Assembly (NCBI RefSeq): GCF_028553725.1
Contig: NZ_CP067126.1
Span: 62,001-126,000, forward strand
Length of the DNA: 64,000 bases
Reading direction: 5' to 3'
Source of the DNA: Paracoccus alcaliphilus
GTDB lineage: Bacteria > Pseudomonadota > Alphaproteobacteria > Rhodobacterales > Rhodobacteraceae
The notes below the pieces were generated by a model. The model was not told the origin of the DNA. It saw nothing but the letters and a program-made list of their open reading frames with translations, and searched no databases. A program made the translations under genes and the position numbers. Positions 25,246-33,425 of the stretch are shown piece by piece. The number at the start of each line of letters is the position of its first letter. The first letter of the stretch is position 1.

Positions 25246-26520
25246 ATGAAGGCTCTCGAAGGTATCAAGGTTCTGGATTTCACCCACGTTCAGTCCGGTC
25301 CGACCTGCACCCAGCTTCTTGCCTGGCTCGGCGCCGATGTCATCAAGGTAGAGCGCGCCGGTGTCGGCGACGCCACGCGCCAGCAGCTGGTGGACAAGCC
25401 GGGTGCGGACAGCCTGTACTTCACGATGCTGAACCACAACAAACGCTCACTGGAACTGAACACCAAAAGCGACGAGGGCAAGGAGGTGCTGACCAGACTG
25501 GTCGAAACCTGCGATGTTCTGGTCGAGAACTTCGCGCCGGGCGCGCTGGACCGGATGGGTTTCGGCTGGGAGAATATCCAGAAGATCAACCCGCGCATGA
25601 TCATGGCATCGGTCAAGGGCTTCGGCCCCGGTCGCTATGAGGACTGCAAGGTCTATGAGAACGTCGCTCAATGCGCCGGTGGCTCGGCCTCGACGACGGG
25701 CTGGCGCGATGACCGCCCGATGGTGACCGGCGCGCAGATCGGCGATTCCGGCACCGGCCTGCACCTTGCCTTCGGCATTCTGGCGGCGCTGTTTCAGCGC
25801 GAAAAGTCGGGGCGCGGGCAGCGGGTGCTGGCTGCCATGCAGGATGGCGTTCTCAACCTCTGCCGTGTGAAGCTGCGCGACCAGCAGCGTCTCGCCGCGG
25901 GCCCGCTGGATGAATATTCGCAGTTCGGCGAGGGGATCGAGTTCGGCGATTCGGTGCCGCGCGCGGGCAACGATTCAGGCGGCGGCCAGCCGGGCCGGAT
26001 CCTGAAGTGCAAGGGCTGGGAGACCGATCCGAACGCCTACACCTACTTCATCACTCAGGCGGCGGTCTGGAAGCATGTCTGCGATGTGATCGGCAAGCCG
26101 GAATGGAAGGACGATCCCGACTATGCGACGCCCAAAGCGCGGCTGCCGCGGCTGAACGAGATCTTCGAGGCGATCGAGGCCTGGACGATGACCAAGACCA
26201 AGTTCGAGGTCATGGACATCTGCAACCCGCTGGACATCCCGGTCGGTCCGATCCTCAGCATGAAGGAAATCGCCGAGGACCCGGATCTGCGCAAAACTGG
26301 TACCATTGTCGAGGTGGACCATCCGCAGCGTGGCAAATACCTTACTGTTGGTTGCCCCGTAAAGCTGTCCGACAGCCCGGTTGAAGTTTCCCGGTCGCCG
26401 CTTCTGGGAGAGCACACGGTCGAGATCCTGGAAGGGGTGCTTGGCTATTCCGGGGCCGATCTGGACCGGATCGTTGGCTCAGGCGCGGTCGGCAAGGTTG
26501 GCGCGGTCGCGGCGGAGTAA
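25246..26520 (+). CDS. frc: Formyl-CoA:oxalate CoA-transferase
   Basis: The 424-residue class III CoA-transferase moves CoA from formyl-CoA to oxalate, making oxalyl-CoA for Oxc and releasing formate. It begins [20 protein letters not shown] as in FRC of Oxalobacter, has the catalytic Asp167 in AQIGDSGTG (equivalent to Asp169 there) and the glycine loop GGGQPGR. Family length is about 428. It follows oxc by 42 bases. Because the reaction needs an acyl-CoA to start, the ligases of this locus may supply the first CoA donor. A stable UUCG hairpin follows the stop. Confidence 0.95.
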   Translation: MKALEGIKVLDFTHVQSGPTCTQLLAWLGADVIKVERAGVGDATRQQLVDKPGADSLYFTMLNHNKRSLELNTKSDEGKEVLTRLVETCDVLVENFAPGALDRMGFGWENIQKINPRMIMASVKGFGPGRYEDCKVYENVAQCAGGSASTTGWRDDRPMVTGAQIGDSGTGLHLAFGILAALFQREKSGRGQRVLAAMQDGVLNLCRVKLRDQQRLAAGPLDEYSQFGEGIEFGDSVPRAGNDSGGGQPGRILKCKGWETDPNAYTYFITQAAVWKHVCDVIGKPEWKDDPDYATPKARLPRLNEIFEAIEAWTMTKTKFEVMDICNPLDIPVGPILSMKEIAEDPDLRKTGTIVEVDHPQRGKYLTVGCPVKLSDSPVEVSRSPLLGEHTVEILEGVLGYSGADLDRIVGSGAVGKVGAVAAE

Positions 26521-26546
26521 GGGCAGGGTGCCGGGCACCTTCTTCC

Positions 26547-26566
26547 GGAACGCCTTCGGGCGTTCC
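26547..26566 (+). promoter_or_regulatory. UUCG-capped hairpin between frc and the PanE2-like gene
   Basis: GGAACGCC-TTCG-GGCGTTCC is a perfect 8-bp stem with an extra-stable tetraloop. A smaller stem, GGTGCC/GGCACC, lies just before it. No T-run follows, so it is more likely an mRNA-stabilising or partial stop element that separates frc expression from the next gene. Confidence 0.6.
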
Positions 26567-26600
26567 ACTCCACTCCTCTCATCCAATCGAGTGTACTCAT

Positions 26601-27671
26601 ATGACCTACCGCATTCTTATTCTTGGTGCTTCCTACGGGTCGCTTCTCGGTACGAAGCTGTTGATGGCCGGGCACGATGTGTCGCTGGTCTGCCGCGCAC
26701 CGACCGCCGCCCTGATCAACGATGAAGGCACCGAGGTGCGGATCCGGCTGCGCGACGAGGACGAGCATCGTCGGATCCGCTCTGCGGACCTGCCCGGCAA
26801 GCTTAACGCGCTGACACCCGAAGAGGTCGATCCCGACGCCTTCGACATGGTCGGCCTCGCGATGCAGGAACCGCAATATGGGGTGCAAAACATCCGCGAA
26901 CTGGTCGGCCGCATCGCTGCCGCCAGAAAGCCGTGCCTTTCCATCATGAACATGCCGCCGCTGGCCTATCTGCGACGGCTGCCGGACCTTCAGGTCGGCC
27001 CCCTTGCGGCCAGCTTCTCGAATCCGGGGATATGGGATGATTTCGAGCCCGACCTCGTGACGCTTTGCAGCCCTGACCCGCAGGCCTATCGGCCGCCCGA
27101 TGAGGCGCCGAACGTCCTGCATGTCGGGTTGCCGACCAACTTCCGCGCGGCGAAATTCGGCGACGCCGCCGCCAATACCATCCTGTCCGAACTGGAGGCG
27201 GATATCGAGGCCGTCCGCCTCGACGGCAAGGATGTGCCGGTGAAGATCCGCGTGTTCGATTCGCTTTTCGTGCCGCTTGCCAAGTGGAGCATGCTGCTGA
27301 CCGGCAATTATCGGTGCGTCACCCGCGATGGCGTGCGGCCGATCCGCGATGCGGTCTATGAGGATCCCGAGGTGTCGCGCAAGATGTACGACCTTGTTGA
27401 CGACATCGCCCGCAAGCTTGGCGCGGCGCCCGAGGATCAGGTGCCGTTCGAGAAATATGCCAAGGCGGCCGAGCAACTGCTCAACCCGTCATCCGTCGCC
27501 CGTGCCGTGGCGGCCGGGGCGGTCGAAATCGAGCGCGTTGACAAACTGGTGCAGCTTATCGGCCGCGATCTGGGGATATCCAGTCCCGAGATCGACGAGA
27601 TGGTGTCGGTGATCGACGCCAGACTGGCCGAAAACAACAGCTCTTCCGCGGCTCGGGCCGCCGCTGGCTGA
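26601..27671 (+). CDS. panE2: PanE2-like oxalyl-CoA reductase (ketopantoate reductase family)
   Basis: The 356-residue protein has a Rossmann start (ILILGASYGSLLGTKLLMAG) and the ketopantoate-reductase fold with the conserved Lys-Asn patch in PLAKWSMLLTGNYRC. A pantothenate role is unlikely here: in Methylobacterium extorquens AM1 a PanE2 protein encoded beside oxalate genes was reported as oxalyl-CoA reductase, making glyoxylate for assimilation. Position directly behind oxc-frc fits the same task. This would give the host a choice between energy (decarboxylation) and carbon (glyoxylate). The equivalence to PanE2 is from context and family, not from alignment. Confidence 0.75.
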   Translation: MTYRILILGASYGSLLGTKLLMAGHDVSLVCRAPTAALINDEGTEVRIRLRDEDEHRRIRSADLPGKLNALTPEEVDPDAFDMVGLAMQEPQYGVQNIRELVGRIAAARKPCLSIMNMPPLAYLRRLPDLQVGPLAASFSNPGIWDDFEPDLVTLCSPDPQAYRPPDEAPNVLHVGLPTNFRAAKFGDAAANTILSELEADIEAVRLDGKDVPVKIRVFDSLFVPLAKWSMLLTGNYRCVTRDGVRPIRDAVYEDPEVSRKMYDLVDDIARKLGAAPEDQVPFEKYAKAAEQLLNPSSVARAVAAGAVEIERVDKLVQLIGRDLGISSPEIDEMVSVIDARLAENNSSSAARAAAG

Positions 27672-27678
27672 CATCAGC

Positions 27679-27701
27679 GCCGGCCTCCTTGCCGAGGCGG
27701 C
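27679..27701 (+). terminator. Imperfect stem-loop behind the oxalate operon
   Basis: GCCGGCCTC (27679-27687) pairs with GAGGCGGC (27694-27701), leaving one bulged base. It starts eight bases past the stop. No T-run follows. Confidence 0.4.
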
Positions 27702-27713
27702 GGGACCGGGCGG

Positions 27714-27899
27714 TCAGGCGAGGTCGCGGACCGTGGCCTCCCGGTCCCAATAGCGGCGGCAGGCGGCCTCGGGCAGGGCGGCAAGGTCGGTGACGCCCTC
27801 GTCCGGCTCGATCCCCGCGCCGACCCGCGCCAGTTTCACGGCTGCCTTGTTGGTCAGCACCAGCGCCACGGCGTCGAACAGCACCGGCAAGCTGCCCAT
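27714..27899 (-). pseudogene. Catalase (KatE-type) C-terminal remnant
   Basis: About 60 minus-strand codons read LPVLFDAVALVLTNKAAVKL, GIEPDEGVTDLAALPEAACR and RYWDREATVRDLA before a stop. This resembles the flavodoxin/DJ-1-like tail of large-subunit catalases (SVLFDAV... and a final FWDRE-x-x-VR-x-LA), with an internal deletion. The catalase core is absent. The fragment meets an IS481-type remnant at its upstream end, so an insertion probably removed the rest. Confidence 0.5.
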
Positions 27900-27917
27900 C
27901 GGCCTTGGCCTCGCCAC

Positions 27918-28085
27918 TCTTCAGTCGGCTGGCGCACGGAACCCATGTGCGGAAGGTGCACAGCAAGCGGTATGACGAGCAGGTCCCGGGCCACCACATC
28001 CAGATGGACGTCACGTTCCTGACATGCGCAGGAAAACATGGTGAGAAGATCCGTTGCTTTCAATTCGCGGGCGGCCATGTCATCC
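27918..28085 (+). mobile_element. IS481-type transposase fragment
   Basis: The plus strand reads HVRKVHSKRYDEQVPGHHIQ then MDVTFLTCAGKHGEKIRCFQ, matching the start of the rve/DDE domain of IS481-group transposases (VPGHHIQMDVKFL...). The first catalytic Asp is kept but the remaining catalytic residues are missing; after FQF the similarity stops. The frame stays open into the YeiH gene behind it without being part of it. Confidence 0.6.
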
Positions 28086-28168
28086 ATACCTTTCCGACCG
28101 GTCAGGTCATCAAGATCTTGGGCAATACGCGCACGCTGCGGCGACAAGGACAGGTAAGGATCTTGAAG

Positions 28169-29212
28169 ATGATCGCCATCATTCACCAGCTGCGCCGGAA
28201 CAGTCCTGGCGCGATCAGCGAGGGGTTCTCGGCCGCGCTGTTCCCCGGCATCGCGGTGGCGGTGCTGGTGGCCATCGCCGCGCAGTTCCTGTCGGAACAT
28301 TACGGCGCGCCGGCGATGCTGATGGCGCTGCTGCTGGGGCTGGCGCTGAACTTTCTGGCCGAGCATGGCACGCGCACGCAGGCGGGCGTCGAATATTCTG
28401 CGCGAACGATCCTGCGGCTGGGCGTGGCGCTGCTGGGGGCGCGGATCTCGGTCGAGATGCTGACCGATCTGGGCGGAACGATGATCCTGCTGACCATCGG
28501 CGGCGTGGTGGCGACGATCCTGTTCGGGATGCTGGCGGCGCGGGTCTTCAACCGCGGCTGGCGGATGGCGCTGCTGTCGGGGGGCGCGGTCGCGATCTGC
28601 GGCGCATCTGCCGCCATGGCCATCGCTGCGATCCTGCCAAAGACCGATAAATCCGAACGGAATCTGGCCTTTACCGTGATGGCGGTGACGGTGTTGTCCA
28701 CCCTTGCGATGATCGTCTATCCGCTGGTCTCGTCGGCCTTCGGGTTCACGGCGCTGGAATCGGGGGTGTTTCTGGGCGCGACCATCCACGATGTGGCGCA
28801 GGTCGTCGGCGCTGGTTTCTCGATCGGCCCCGAGGTGGGCGAGACCGCGACGGTGGTCAAGCTGATCCGCGTGTCGATGCTGGCCCCGGTGGTGCTGGTG
28901 TTTTCGCTGGCGATCCGCGCGGGCGGGCCGGGTGACAGCGACGGCGGCCAGCGCCCGCCTTTGCTGCCGGGCTTCATCATCGGCTTTCTGATGCTGGCGA
29001 CGCTGAATTCGCTTGGCGTCATTCCCGGATTTCTGGCCCGGCTGGCCGAGGAACTCAGCCGGTGGGCGCTGCTGGTCGCGATTGCCGCCGTGGGCATCAA
29101 GACCTCGCTGGTGCGGATGATGGAGGTCGGCGGCACCGCCGTCGGCCTGATCGTGACCGAGACAGTTTTCCTGGCCGCCATCATCCTGCTGGGGCTGCAT
29201 CTGTTCGGCTGA
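28169..29212 (+). CDS. YeiH-family putative sulfate exporter
   Basis: The 347-residue protein has about ten membrane helices and the YeiH marks TILRLGVALLGARIS, GGAVAICGASAAMAIAAILP (the GASAA signature) and GATIHDVAQVVGAG. The family is called 'putative sulfate exporter' (UPF0324), though transport has been shown for few members. ATG 28169 is chosen, behind TAAGGA, because family proteins start about 20 residues before the first helix; the frame is open further upstream only because it runs through the IS481-type fragment. Its stop is five bases from the convergent MscS gene, with no terminator between. Confidence 0.82.
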   Translation: MIAIIHQLRRNSPGAISEGFSAALFPGIAVAVLVAIAAQFLSEHYGAPAMLMALLLGLALNFLAEHGTRTQAGVEYSARTILRLGVALLGARISVEMLTDLGGTMILLTIGGVVATILFGMLAARVFNRGWRMALLSGGAVAICGASAAMAIAAILPKTDKSERNLAFTVMAVTVLSTLAMIVYPLVSSAFGFTALESGVFLGATIHDVAQVVGAGFSIGPEVGETATVVKLIRVSMLAPVVLVFSLAIRAGGPGDSDGGQRPPLLPGFIIGFLMLATLNSLGVIPGFLARLAEELSRWALLVAIAAVGIKTSLVRMMEVGGTAVGLIVTETVFLAAIILLGLHLFG

Positions 29213-29217
29213 CGCCG

Positions 29218-30147
29218 CTATTGCATGGCGGTTTCGGCGACCGGCGACAGGTCGGGGAAGGGCGGCGGCGGGGCCAGCCGGATGCCACGGTCGCGCATGG
29301 CGGCGTCGATGCGGCTGAAAACCTCGTTGCGGCAGGCGATTTCGTGATCCTGCCGGGGCACCCAGTACTTCACCTGATAGGTGATGCCATGCGGGCTGTA
29401 TCGCGTCACCTGCGCCTCGGGCGTCTTGCCCTGCGCGATGGTCCGGGCATTCTCCAGCGCGTCGCGGATCAGCGCCTTGGCCTCGGCCACCGGCAAATCG
29501 ATGGGCAGGGTCAGCTCGACATGGTCACGATATTCCTGCCGGGGCGCGCTGAAATTGGTGATCCTCTGTCGCGAAATCTGGCTGTTGGGCAGGATCACAT
29601 AGGTGCTGTCGCGCGTCACCAGCCGGGTCGTGCGCCAGCCGATTTCCTGCACGCGGCCCTGCGCCAGCCCGTCGATATGCACCCAGTCGCCGATGCGGAA
29701 CGGGGCGTCCAGCCCCAGCGCCAGCCCGGAAAAGGCGTCGGCCACGACGTTGCGGATGGCAAAGCCCAGCACCGCCAGCACCAGCCCCGATCCGGTCAGG
29801 ATGCCCGACAGGTCCTGGCGGAAGAACAGCGACAGGCTGGCCAGAACGGCCATCGCGAACAGCACCACGCGGAACAGATCCAGCGCCACCTTCGGCACCG
29901 GCCTGCGACCCTTGCCGCGCCGCGACAGCCGGTCCGAGGCGACACCATGCACCAGATGCGCGGCGGCAAAGAAGGCCAGCGAGGCGGCGGCATTGCGCAG
30001 CGGTTCCATCCAGCCGGTCAGCCCGAGGGATGCGGGCAGCAGGTCCAGAAGCGCACCGGGAAATGCCGCGATCAGCCCCAGCGCCAGCACCGTCGCCATC
30101 ATGCGCAGGCGCGGCAGAGTGGATTGGTTCGGTTCAGCTTTCGTCAT
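29218..30147 (-). CDS. Small-conductance mechanosensitive channel (MscS family)
   Basis: The 309-residue protein has three or four membrane helices (residues 15-150) ending in the pore helix GLVLAVLGFAIRNVVADAFS, followed by the conserved beta domain entry (GLDAPFRIGDWVHID, TRLVTRDSTYVILPNSQIS) and an alpha/beta end. Such channels release solutes under membrane tension. The start at 30147 lies behind GAAAGGGG; ATG 30162 has no ribosome site. The 5' end overlaps a small zinc-knuckle gene by 14 bases, suggesting coupled translation. Confidence 0.85.
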   Translation of the reverse strand: MTKAEPNQSTLPRLRMMATVLALGLIAAFPGALLDLLPASLGLTGWMEPLRNAAASLAFFAAAHLVHGVASDRLSRRGKGRRPVPKVALDLFRVVLFAMAVLASLSLFFRQDLSGILTGSGLVLAVLGFAIRNVVADAFSGLALGLDAPFRIGDWVHIDGLAQGRVQEIGWRTTRLVTRDSTYVILPNSQISRQRITNFSAPRQEYRDHVELTLPIDLPVAEAKALIRDALENARTIAQGKTPEAQVTRYSPHGITYQVKYWVPRQDHEIACRNEVFSRIDAAMRDRGIRLAPPPPFPDLSPVAETAMQ

Positions 30148-30292
30148 CGCGGCCCCTTTCATATGGGGAACGCGAGGCCGGGTGGGGCACCGGCATGAAG
30201 GGCGTCAGGCAGAGCGGGCAGCGCCGGGCGGCGGCGCGGGGCACGCCTTCGCCGCAGCCGGGGCAGATGTCGGGAAGATAGGGGCGGAACAT
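30134..30292 (-). CDS. Small double-CxxC zinc-ribbon protein (52 aa)
   Basis: A 52-codon frame starts at ATG 30292 behind a GAGG site and ends at TGA 30134-30136, inside the mscS start region. The protein reads MFRPYLPDICPGCGEG, then CPLCLTPF, giving two CxxC pairs 12 residues apart, the spacing of a small zinc ribbon; the rest is proline-rich and charged. I do not know a family name. Overlap with mscS and shared direction indicate one transcript. It could be a metal-binding regulator or assembly partner of the channel; that is inference only. Confidence 0.6.
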   Translation of the reverse strand: MFRPYLPDICPGCGEGVPRAAARRCPLCLTPFMPVPHPASRSPYERGRDDES

Positions 30293-30446
30293 GGCAGAAC
30301 CTCGATCAGGGACGGGAACAGGCGAAGGTCACCCCGGCCCGTCGATCCCTGCCAGCGCAGGTTATCGGGGCCGGGGCGTCACAAGCGCCTGTTCGCGACG
30401 CATGACTTTTCTGCAGATGCCGAAGCGCGACATTGAAAAACCTCTG

Positions 30447-30471
30447 ATATCCGAAGGGATGTTACGGATAT
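30447..30471. repeat. Inverted repeat ATATCCG/CGGATAT
   Basis: A 7-bp inverted repeat with an 11-base loop lies in the 257-base gap between the zinc-ribbon gene and the end of the GntR gene. It may be an operator for the mscS unit or a transcript-end structure. The rest of the gap shows nothing recognisable. Confidence 0.4.
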
Positions 30472-30549
30472 GGTCATGTTTTTCGTGTTTTCAACGGCTT
30501 GGCGGAAGATGGTGCAGGCTTAGCCCGCGCTGTGGCTTTCTGGCGACAG

Positions 30550-31284
30550 TCAGGGCCGCGCCAGATCTTCCGAGGCGGGCACGGGCTTGCGTCTTTCAAA
30601 CAGGCGGTCGCGCGAATGGGTCAGGTGGTCGCGCATCAGATCGCGGGCGCGGGCGCCGTCGCCGGTGCGGATCGCGTCGAAAATCGCGGCATGTTCGTCA
30701 AAGACCCGCGCCAGCCCGCTGGTCTCGCGCTTGACGGATGCGCCGTGGAACCGCATGCCGACCGCGATATGATCCTTCAGCGCCTCCATCGCGATCGAGA
30801 AATAGGTGTTCTCGGAAGCCAGCGCGATGGCCAGATGGAACTGGAAATCGGCATCCTCGCGGTGGCTCTGGCGGTTGGTGGCATCGCGCATCAGGTCCAG
30901 CGCGGCCTCGATCCGGGTCAGCGCGGCCTCGTCGCGCCGTTCGGCGGCGCAGGCGGCGGCGGCGGGTTCGACCGTCAGGCGGAATTCGTAACAGGACAGC
31001 AGGTCCGAGACGTTTTCCAGCGGGCCGAAGCCAAGCGGTTGCTTCAACCCGATGGCGCGCACGAAACTGCCCGCGCCTTGGCGCGAATAGATCAGGCCAC
31101 GTTCTCGCAGCTTTTTCAGCGCATCGCGGACGATGGGGCGCGAGACCTCGAATTCGGCGGCAAGGTCGTGTTCGGTCGGCAGTTTCTCATCCGGGCGGTA
31201 AGAGCCGGACTTGATCGCCCGCTCCATCCGTTCGAACACGACTTCGCTCAGGGGTTTGCGGGCCGTTTTTTCTTGTGCTGCCAT
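30550..31284 (-). CDS. GntR-family regulator, FCD (FadR) type
   Basis: The 244-residue regulator has a winged helix (TEHDLAAEFEVSRPIVRDAL, IYSRQGAGSFV) and an FCD domain with DADFQFHLAIALASEN, carrying the typical D...H metal ligands. It is the last gene of the six-gene minus-strand operon, and its start overlaps the DUF1537 kinase stop by one base (TGATG). It probably senses an intermediate of the acid-sugar-like substrate and represses the operon and perhaps the divergent transporter. It is not close to the two oxalate-locus GntR proteins. Confidence 0.87.
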   Translation of the reverse strand: MAAQEKTARKPLSEVVFERMERAIKSGSYRPDEKLPTEHDLAAEFEVSRPIVRDALKKLRERGLIYSRQGAGSFVRAIGLKQPLGFGPLENVSDLLSCYEFRLTVEPAAAACAAERRDEAALTRIEAALDLMRDATNRQSHREDADFQFHLAIALASENTYFSIAMEALKDHIAVGMRFHGASVKRETSGLARVFDEHAAIFDAIRTGDGARARDLMRDHLTHSRDRLFERRKPVPASEDLARP

Positions 31285-32306
31285 CAGTTTCGTCCCTGAA
31301 AGATTTTCAGCAAGGTGACAAGCGTATCTGCATCCCCGAAGCCGCCGGATTTGGCGATGATGCTGATTTCGCCCGCATTGGCCAGAGGTAAACCGGGCAG
31401 GCATTCCCCCGCAAGCCGCAGCGAGGTGATGCCCATATGCGCAAGGACCGCCTCGGCCGTGGCCCCGCCGCTGAGCAGCAGGGCCTGCCGGTCGGCGGTC
31501 AGCCGGGGGTGGATGCTGCGGGCAAGGGCATGGGCGACCTGCGCGCCGGGGCGGGTGACATCGCCCGCCGTCGCCTGCACCAGCAGATGCGGGGCGGGGG
31601 GCGGCGCACCCGGGTCGGCCTGACCCAAGGGCGCGGGCAGCATCGTGGCCAGACCCGAGGCTTGCACCCGCCGCGCCTGTTCCACCGTAATCGGATCGCG
31701 AGAGCCGATGACCAGCAGGCTGCGTTCGGCGCGTGGCACCACCATTGCGGCCTGCCCCTGAGCGGTCATGCGGATCGCCAGCGCCTCGGCCAGTCCGCGC
31801 GCGCCGACCAGCAGATCGCCCGGTGCGGCCATTTCCAGCGCGGCGGTCATGTCCGCGGCGCTGGTCACGTCGGGGATCAGCGCGCGATCGGTCAGCGGCC
31901 CCAGCGCATCGGCGATGGGGATCGGTTGCGCGACGCCGTGGCCCTGAACATGGCCGCCCTGCTGGATGCGCCCGAAATCGGGAATGGCAGGGGCGACCAG
32001 CAGCCGCGACGGGTTCAGCACCACCAGTTCAGCGGCGATATGGCCCTTGAGCCGCGAGTCGATCTTTTTCAGCACCGGCACGCCTGCGGGCAGCGCCGCC
32101 ATGACCTGCGCCATCGCCGCGCGCGCCGCGCCTGCGTCGCCGTCGCGCGAACGGGTGCTGACCGCCATGACCTGCGCGCCGGATGCCGCGACCTTGGCCG
32201 TGGCATCCGGCGACAGGGCGACCTGGACGCTCAGCCCGCGCCCGGCAAAGGGCGCGGCGCTGTCCAATGCGCCCGTCAGATCATCGGCAATGATGCACAG
32301 CCTCAT
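31284..32306 (-). CDS. DUF1537 four-carbon acid sugar kinase family protein
   Basis: The 340-residue protein begins MRLCIIADDLTGALDSAAPF, the substrate-side motif of OtnK/DtnK-type kinases, has KKIDSRLKGHIAAE, and ends with the nucleotide part (LLLSGGATAEAV, GEISIIAKSGGFGD). Known members phosphorylate threonate, erythronate or related C4 acids, whose 4-phosphates are then oxidised by PdxA2-like enzymes. Both partners are in this operon. At 340 residues it is shorter than the usual 400-430, mainly in the middle, so the substrate may be smaller or different. Confidence 0.85.
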   Translation of the reverse strand: MRLCIIADDLTGALDSAAPFAGRGLSVQVALSPDATAKVAASGAQVMAVSTRSRDGDAGAARAAMAQVMAALPAGVPVLKKIDSRLKGHIAAELVVLNPSRLLVAPAIPDFGRIQQGGHVQGHGVAQPIPIADALGPLTDRALIPDVTSAADMTAALEMAAPGDLLVGARGLAEALAIRMTAQGQAAMVVPRAERSLLVIGSRDPITVEQARRVQASGLATMLPAPLGQADPGAPPPAPHLLVQATAGDVTRPGAQVAHALARSIHPRLTADRQALLLSGGATAEAVLAHMGITSLRLAGECLPGLPLANAGEISIIAKSGGFGDADTLVTLLKIFQGRN

Positions 32307-32315
32307 CGCAGCCGC

Positions 32316-33425
32316 CTAGAATGCCGCGCGATAGATGGCCAGAACCTCGTCCTGCGTCATGTCGCGGGGGTTGTTGTCCATCAGGCGGCGGATGGCGTGG
32401 GCGTCACTGGCAAAGCGGGGCAGCTGATCATCGGTCGCGCCATGCGCCGACAGCCGCATCTCGACGCCCAGATCGGCGCAGAACGCATGGGCGGCGGTCA
32501 GCAGGTCGCCGTCGCCCAGCCCCAGCGCCGCCACGACCTCGGCGGTCTTGGCCTGCGCCACCGGTTCGTTGAAGGCCAGCACATGCGGAAAGATGATGGC
32601 ATTGGCCAGCCCATGCGGCAGATGCAGCAGCGTGCCAAGCGGATAGGACAGCGCATGGCCCGCCGCCGTATTGACCGGGCCAAGGCAGATGCCGCCATAG
32701 AAAGAGGCCAGCATCATCCCCTCGCGCGCCTCGGTGTCGGAACCATCGCGGACCGCCCGCGCCAGATAGCGACCGACAAGCGCGATCCCCATGCGGGCAA
32801 AGCCGTCGATCACCGGATGGGCGTTGCGGTTGGTGAAGGCCTCGACGCAATGCGCCATCGCGTCGATCCCGGTCGCCGCCGTCACCGCCGGGGGAACCGA
32901 GAAGGTCAGCTCCGGGTCCAGCACCGCCAGATCGGCGATCAAATGCGGGCTTTCCACCGCGATCTTGTTGCCCTTGCCGGGATCGGTGATCAGCGCGCGA
33001 ATGCCGGCCTCGGACCCGGTGCCCGCCGTGGTCGCGATCTGCACAAGGCGAGCGTTGCGTCCCGCGACCCGGTCAGGCCCGGCCACATCGGCCAGCGCCT
33101 GTTCGCCATCCCACATCGCCGCGACCAGCTTGGCCACATCCATGACCGAACCGCCGCCCAGCCCGATCACCAGATCGGGCCGGGCCTCGCGCGCGGCGGA
33201 CATGGCGGCGTCGAAGGTGGCGATGTCGGGTTCGCCCGGAATGGCGTCAAAGACCGAGACCTGCCCGCCAAGGCCAAGCCGTTCGGCAAAACCGGCGGTA
33301 TGCGGGCTGGCGATGATCAGGATGCGCTCGGCATCCCCGGCCCATGCGCCGACACGGGCCGAGGCCCCGGCGCCGATCTCCAGCCGTTTCGGTTGATGCA
33401 GGGTGATGGTGCGGCTCAGGCTCAT
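32316..33425 (-). CDS. Iron-containing alcohol dehydrogenase
   Basis: The 369-residue protein has the NAD-binding GGGSVMDVAK, TTAGTGSEAG, and the metal ligands in TGIDAMAHCVEAF and LGTLLHLPHGLANA, with the final NNPRD of group III iron-dependent dehydrogenases. It would oxidise an alcohol or reduce an aldehyde or keto acid formed in the pathway. The start at 33425 overlaps the DapA-like stop by four bases (ATGA). The partner reactions suggest handling of a small aldehyde released by the aldolase. Confidence 0.87.
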   Translation of the reverse strand: MSLSRTITLHQPKRLEIGAGASARVGAWAGDAERILIIASPHTAGFAERLGLGGQVSVFDAIPGEPDIATFDAAMSAAREARPDLVIGLGGGSVMDVAKLVAAMWDGEQALADVAGPDRVAGRNARLVQIATTAGTGSEAGIRALITDPGKGNKIAVESPHLIADLAVLDPELTFSVPPAVTAATGIDAMAHCVEAFTNRNAHPVIDGFARMGIALVGRYLARAVRDGSDTEAREGMMLASFYGGICLGPVNTAAGHALSYPLGTLLHLPHGLANAIIFPHVLAFNEPVAQAKTAEVVAALGLGDGDLLTAAHAFCADLGVEMRLSAHGATDDQLPRFASDAHAIRRLMDNNPRDMTQDEVLAIYRAAF

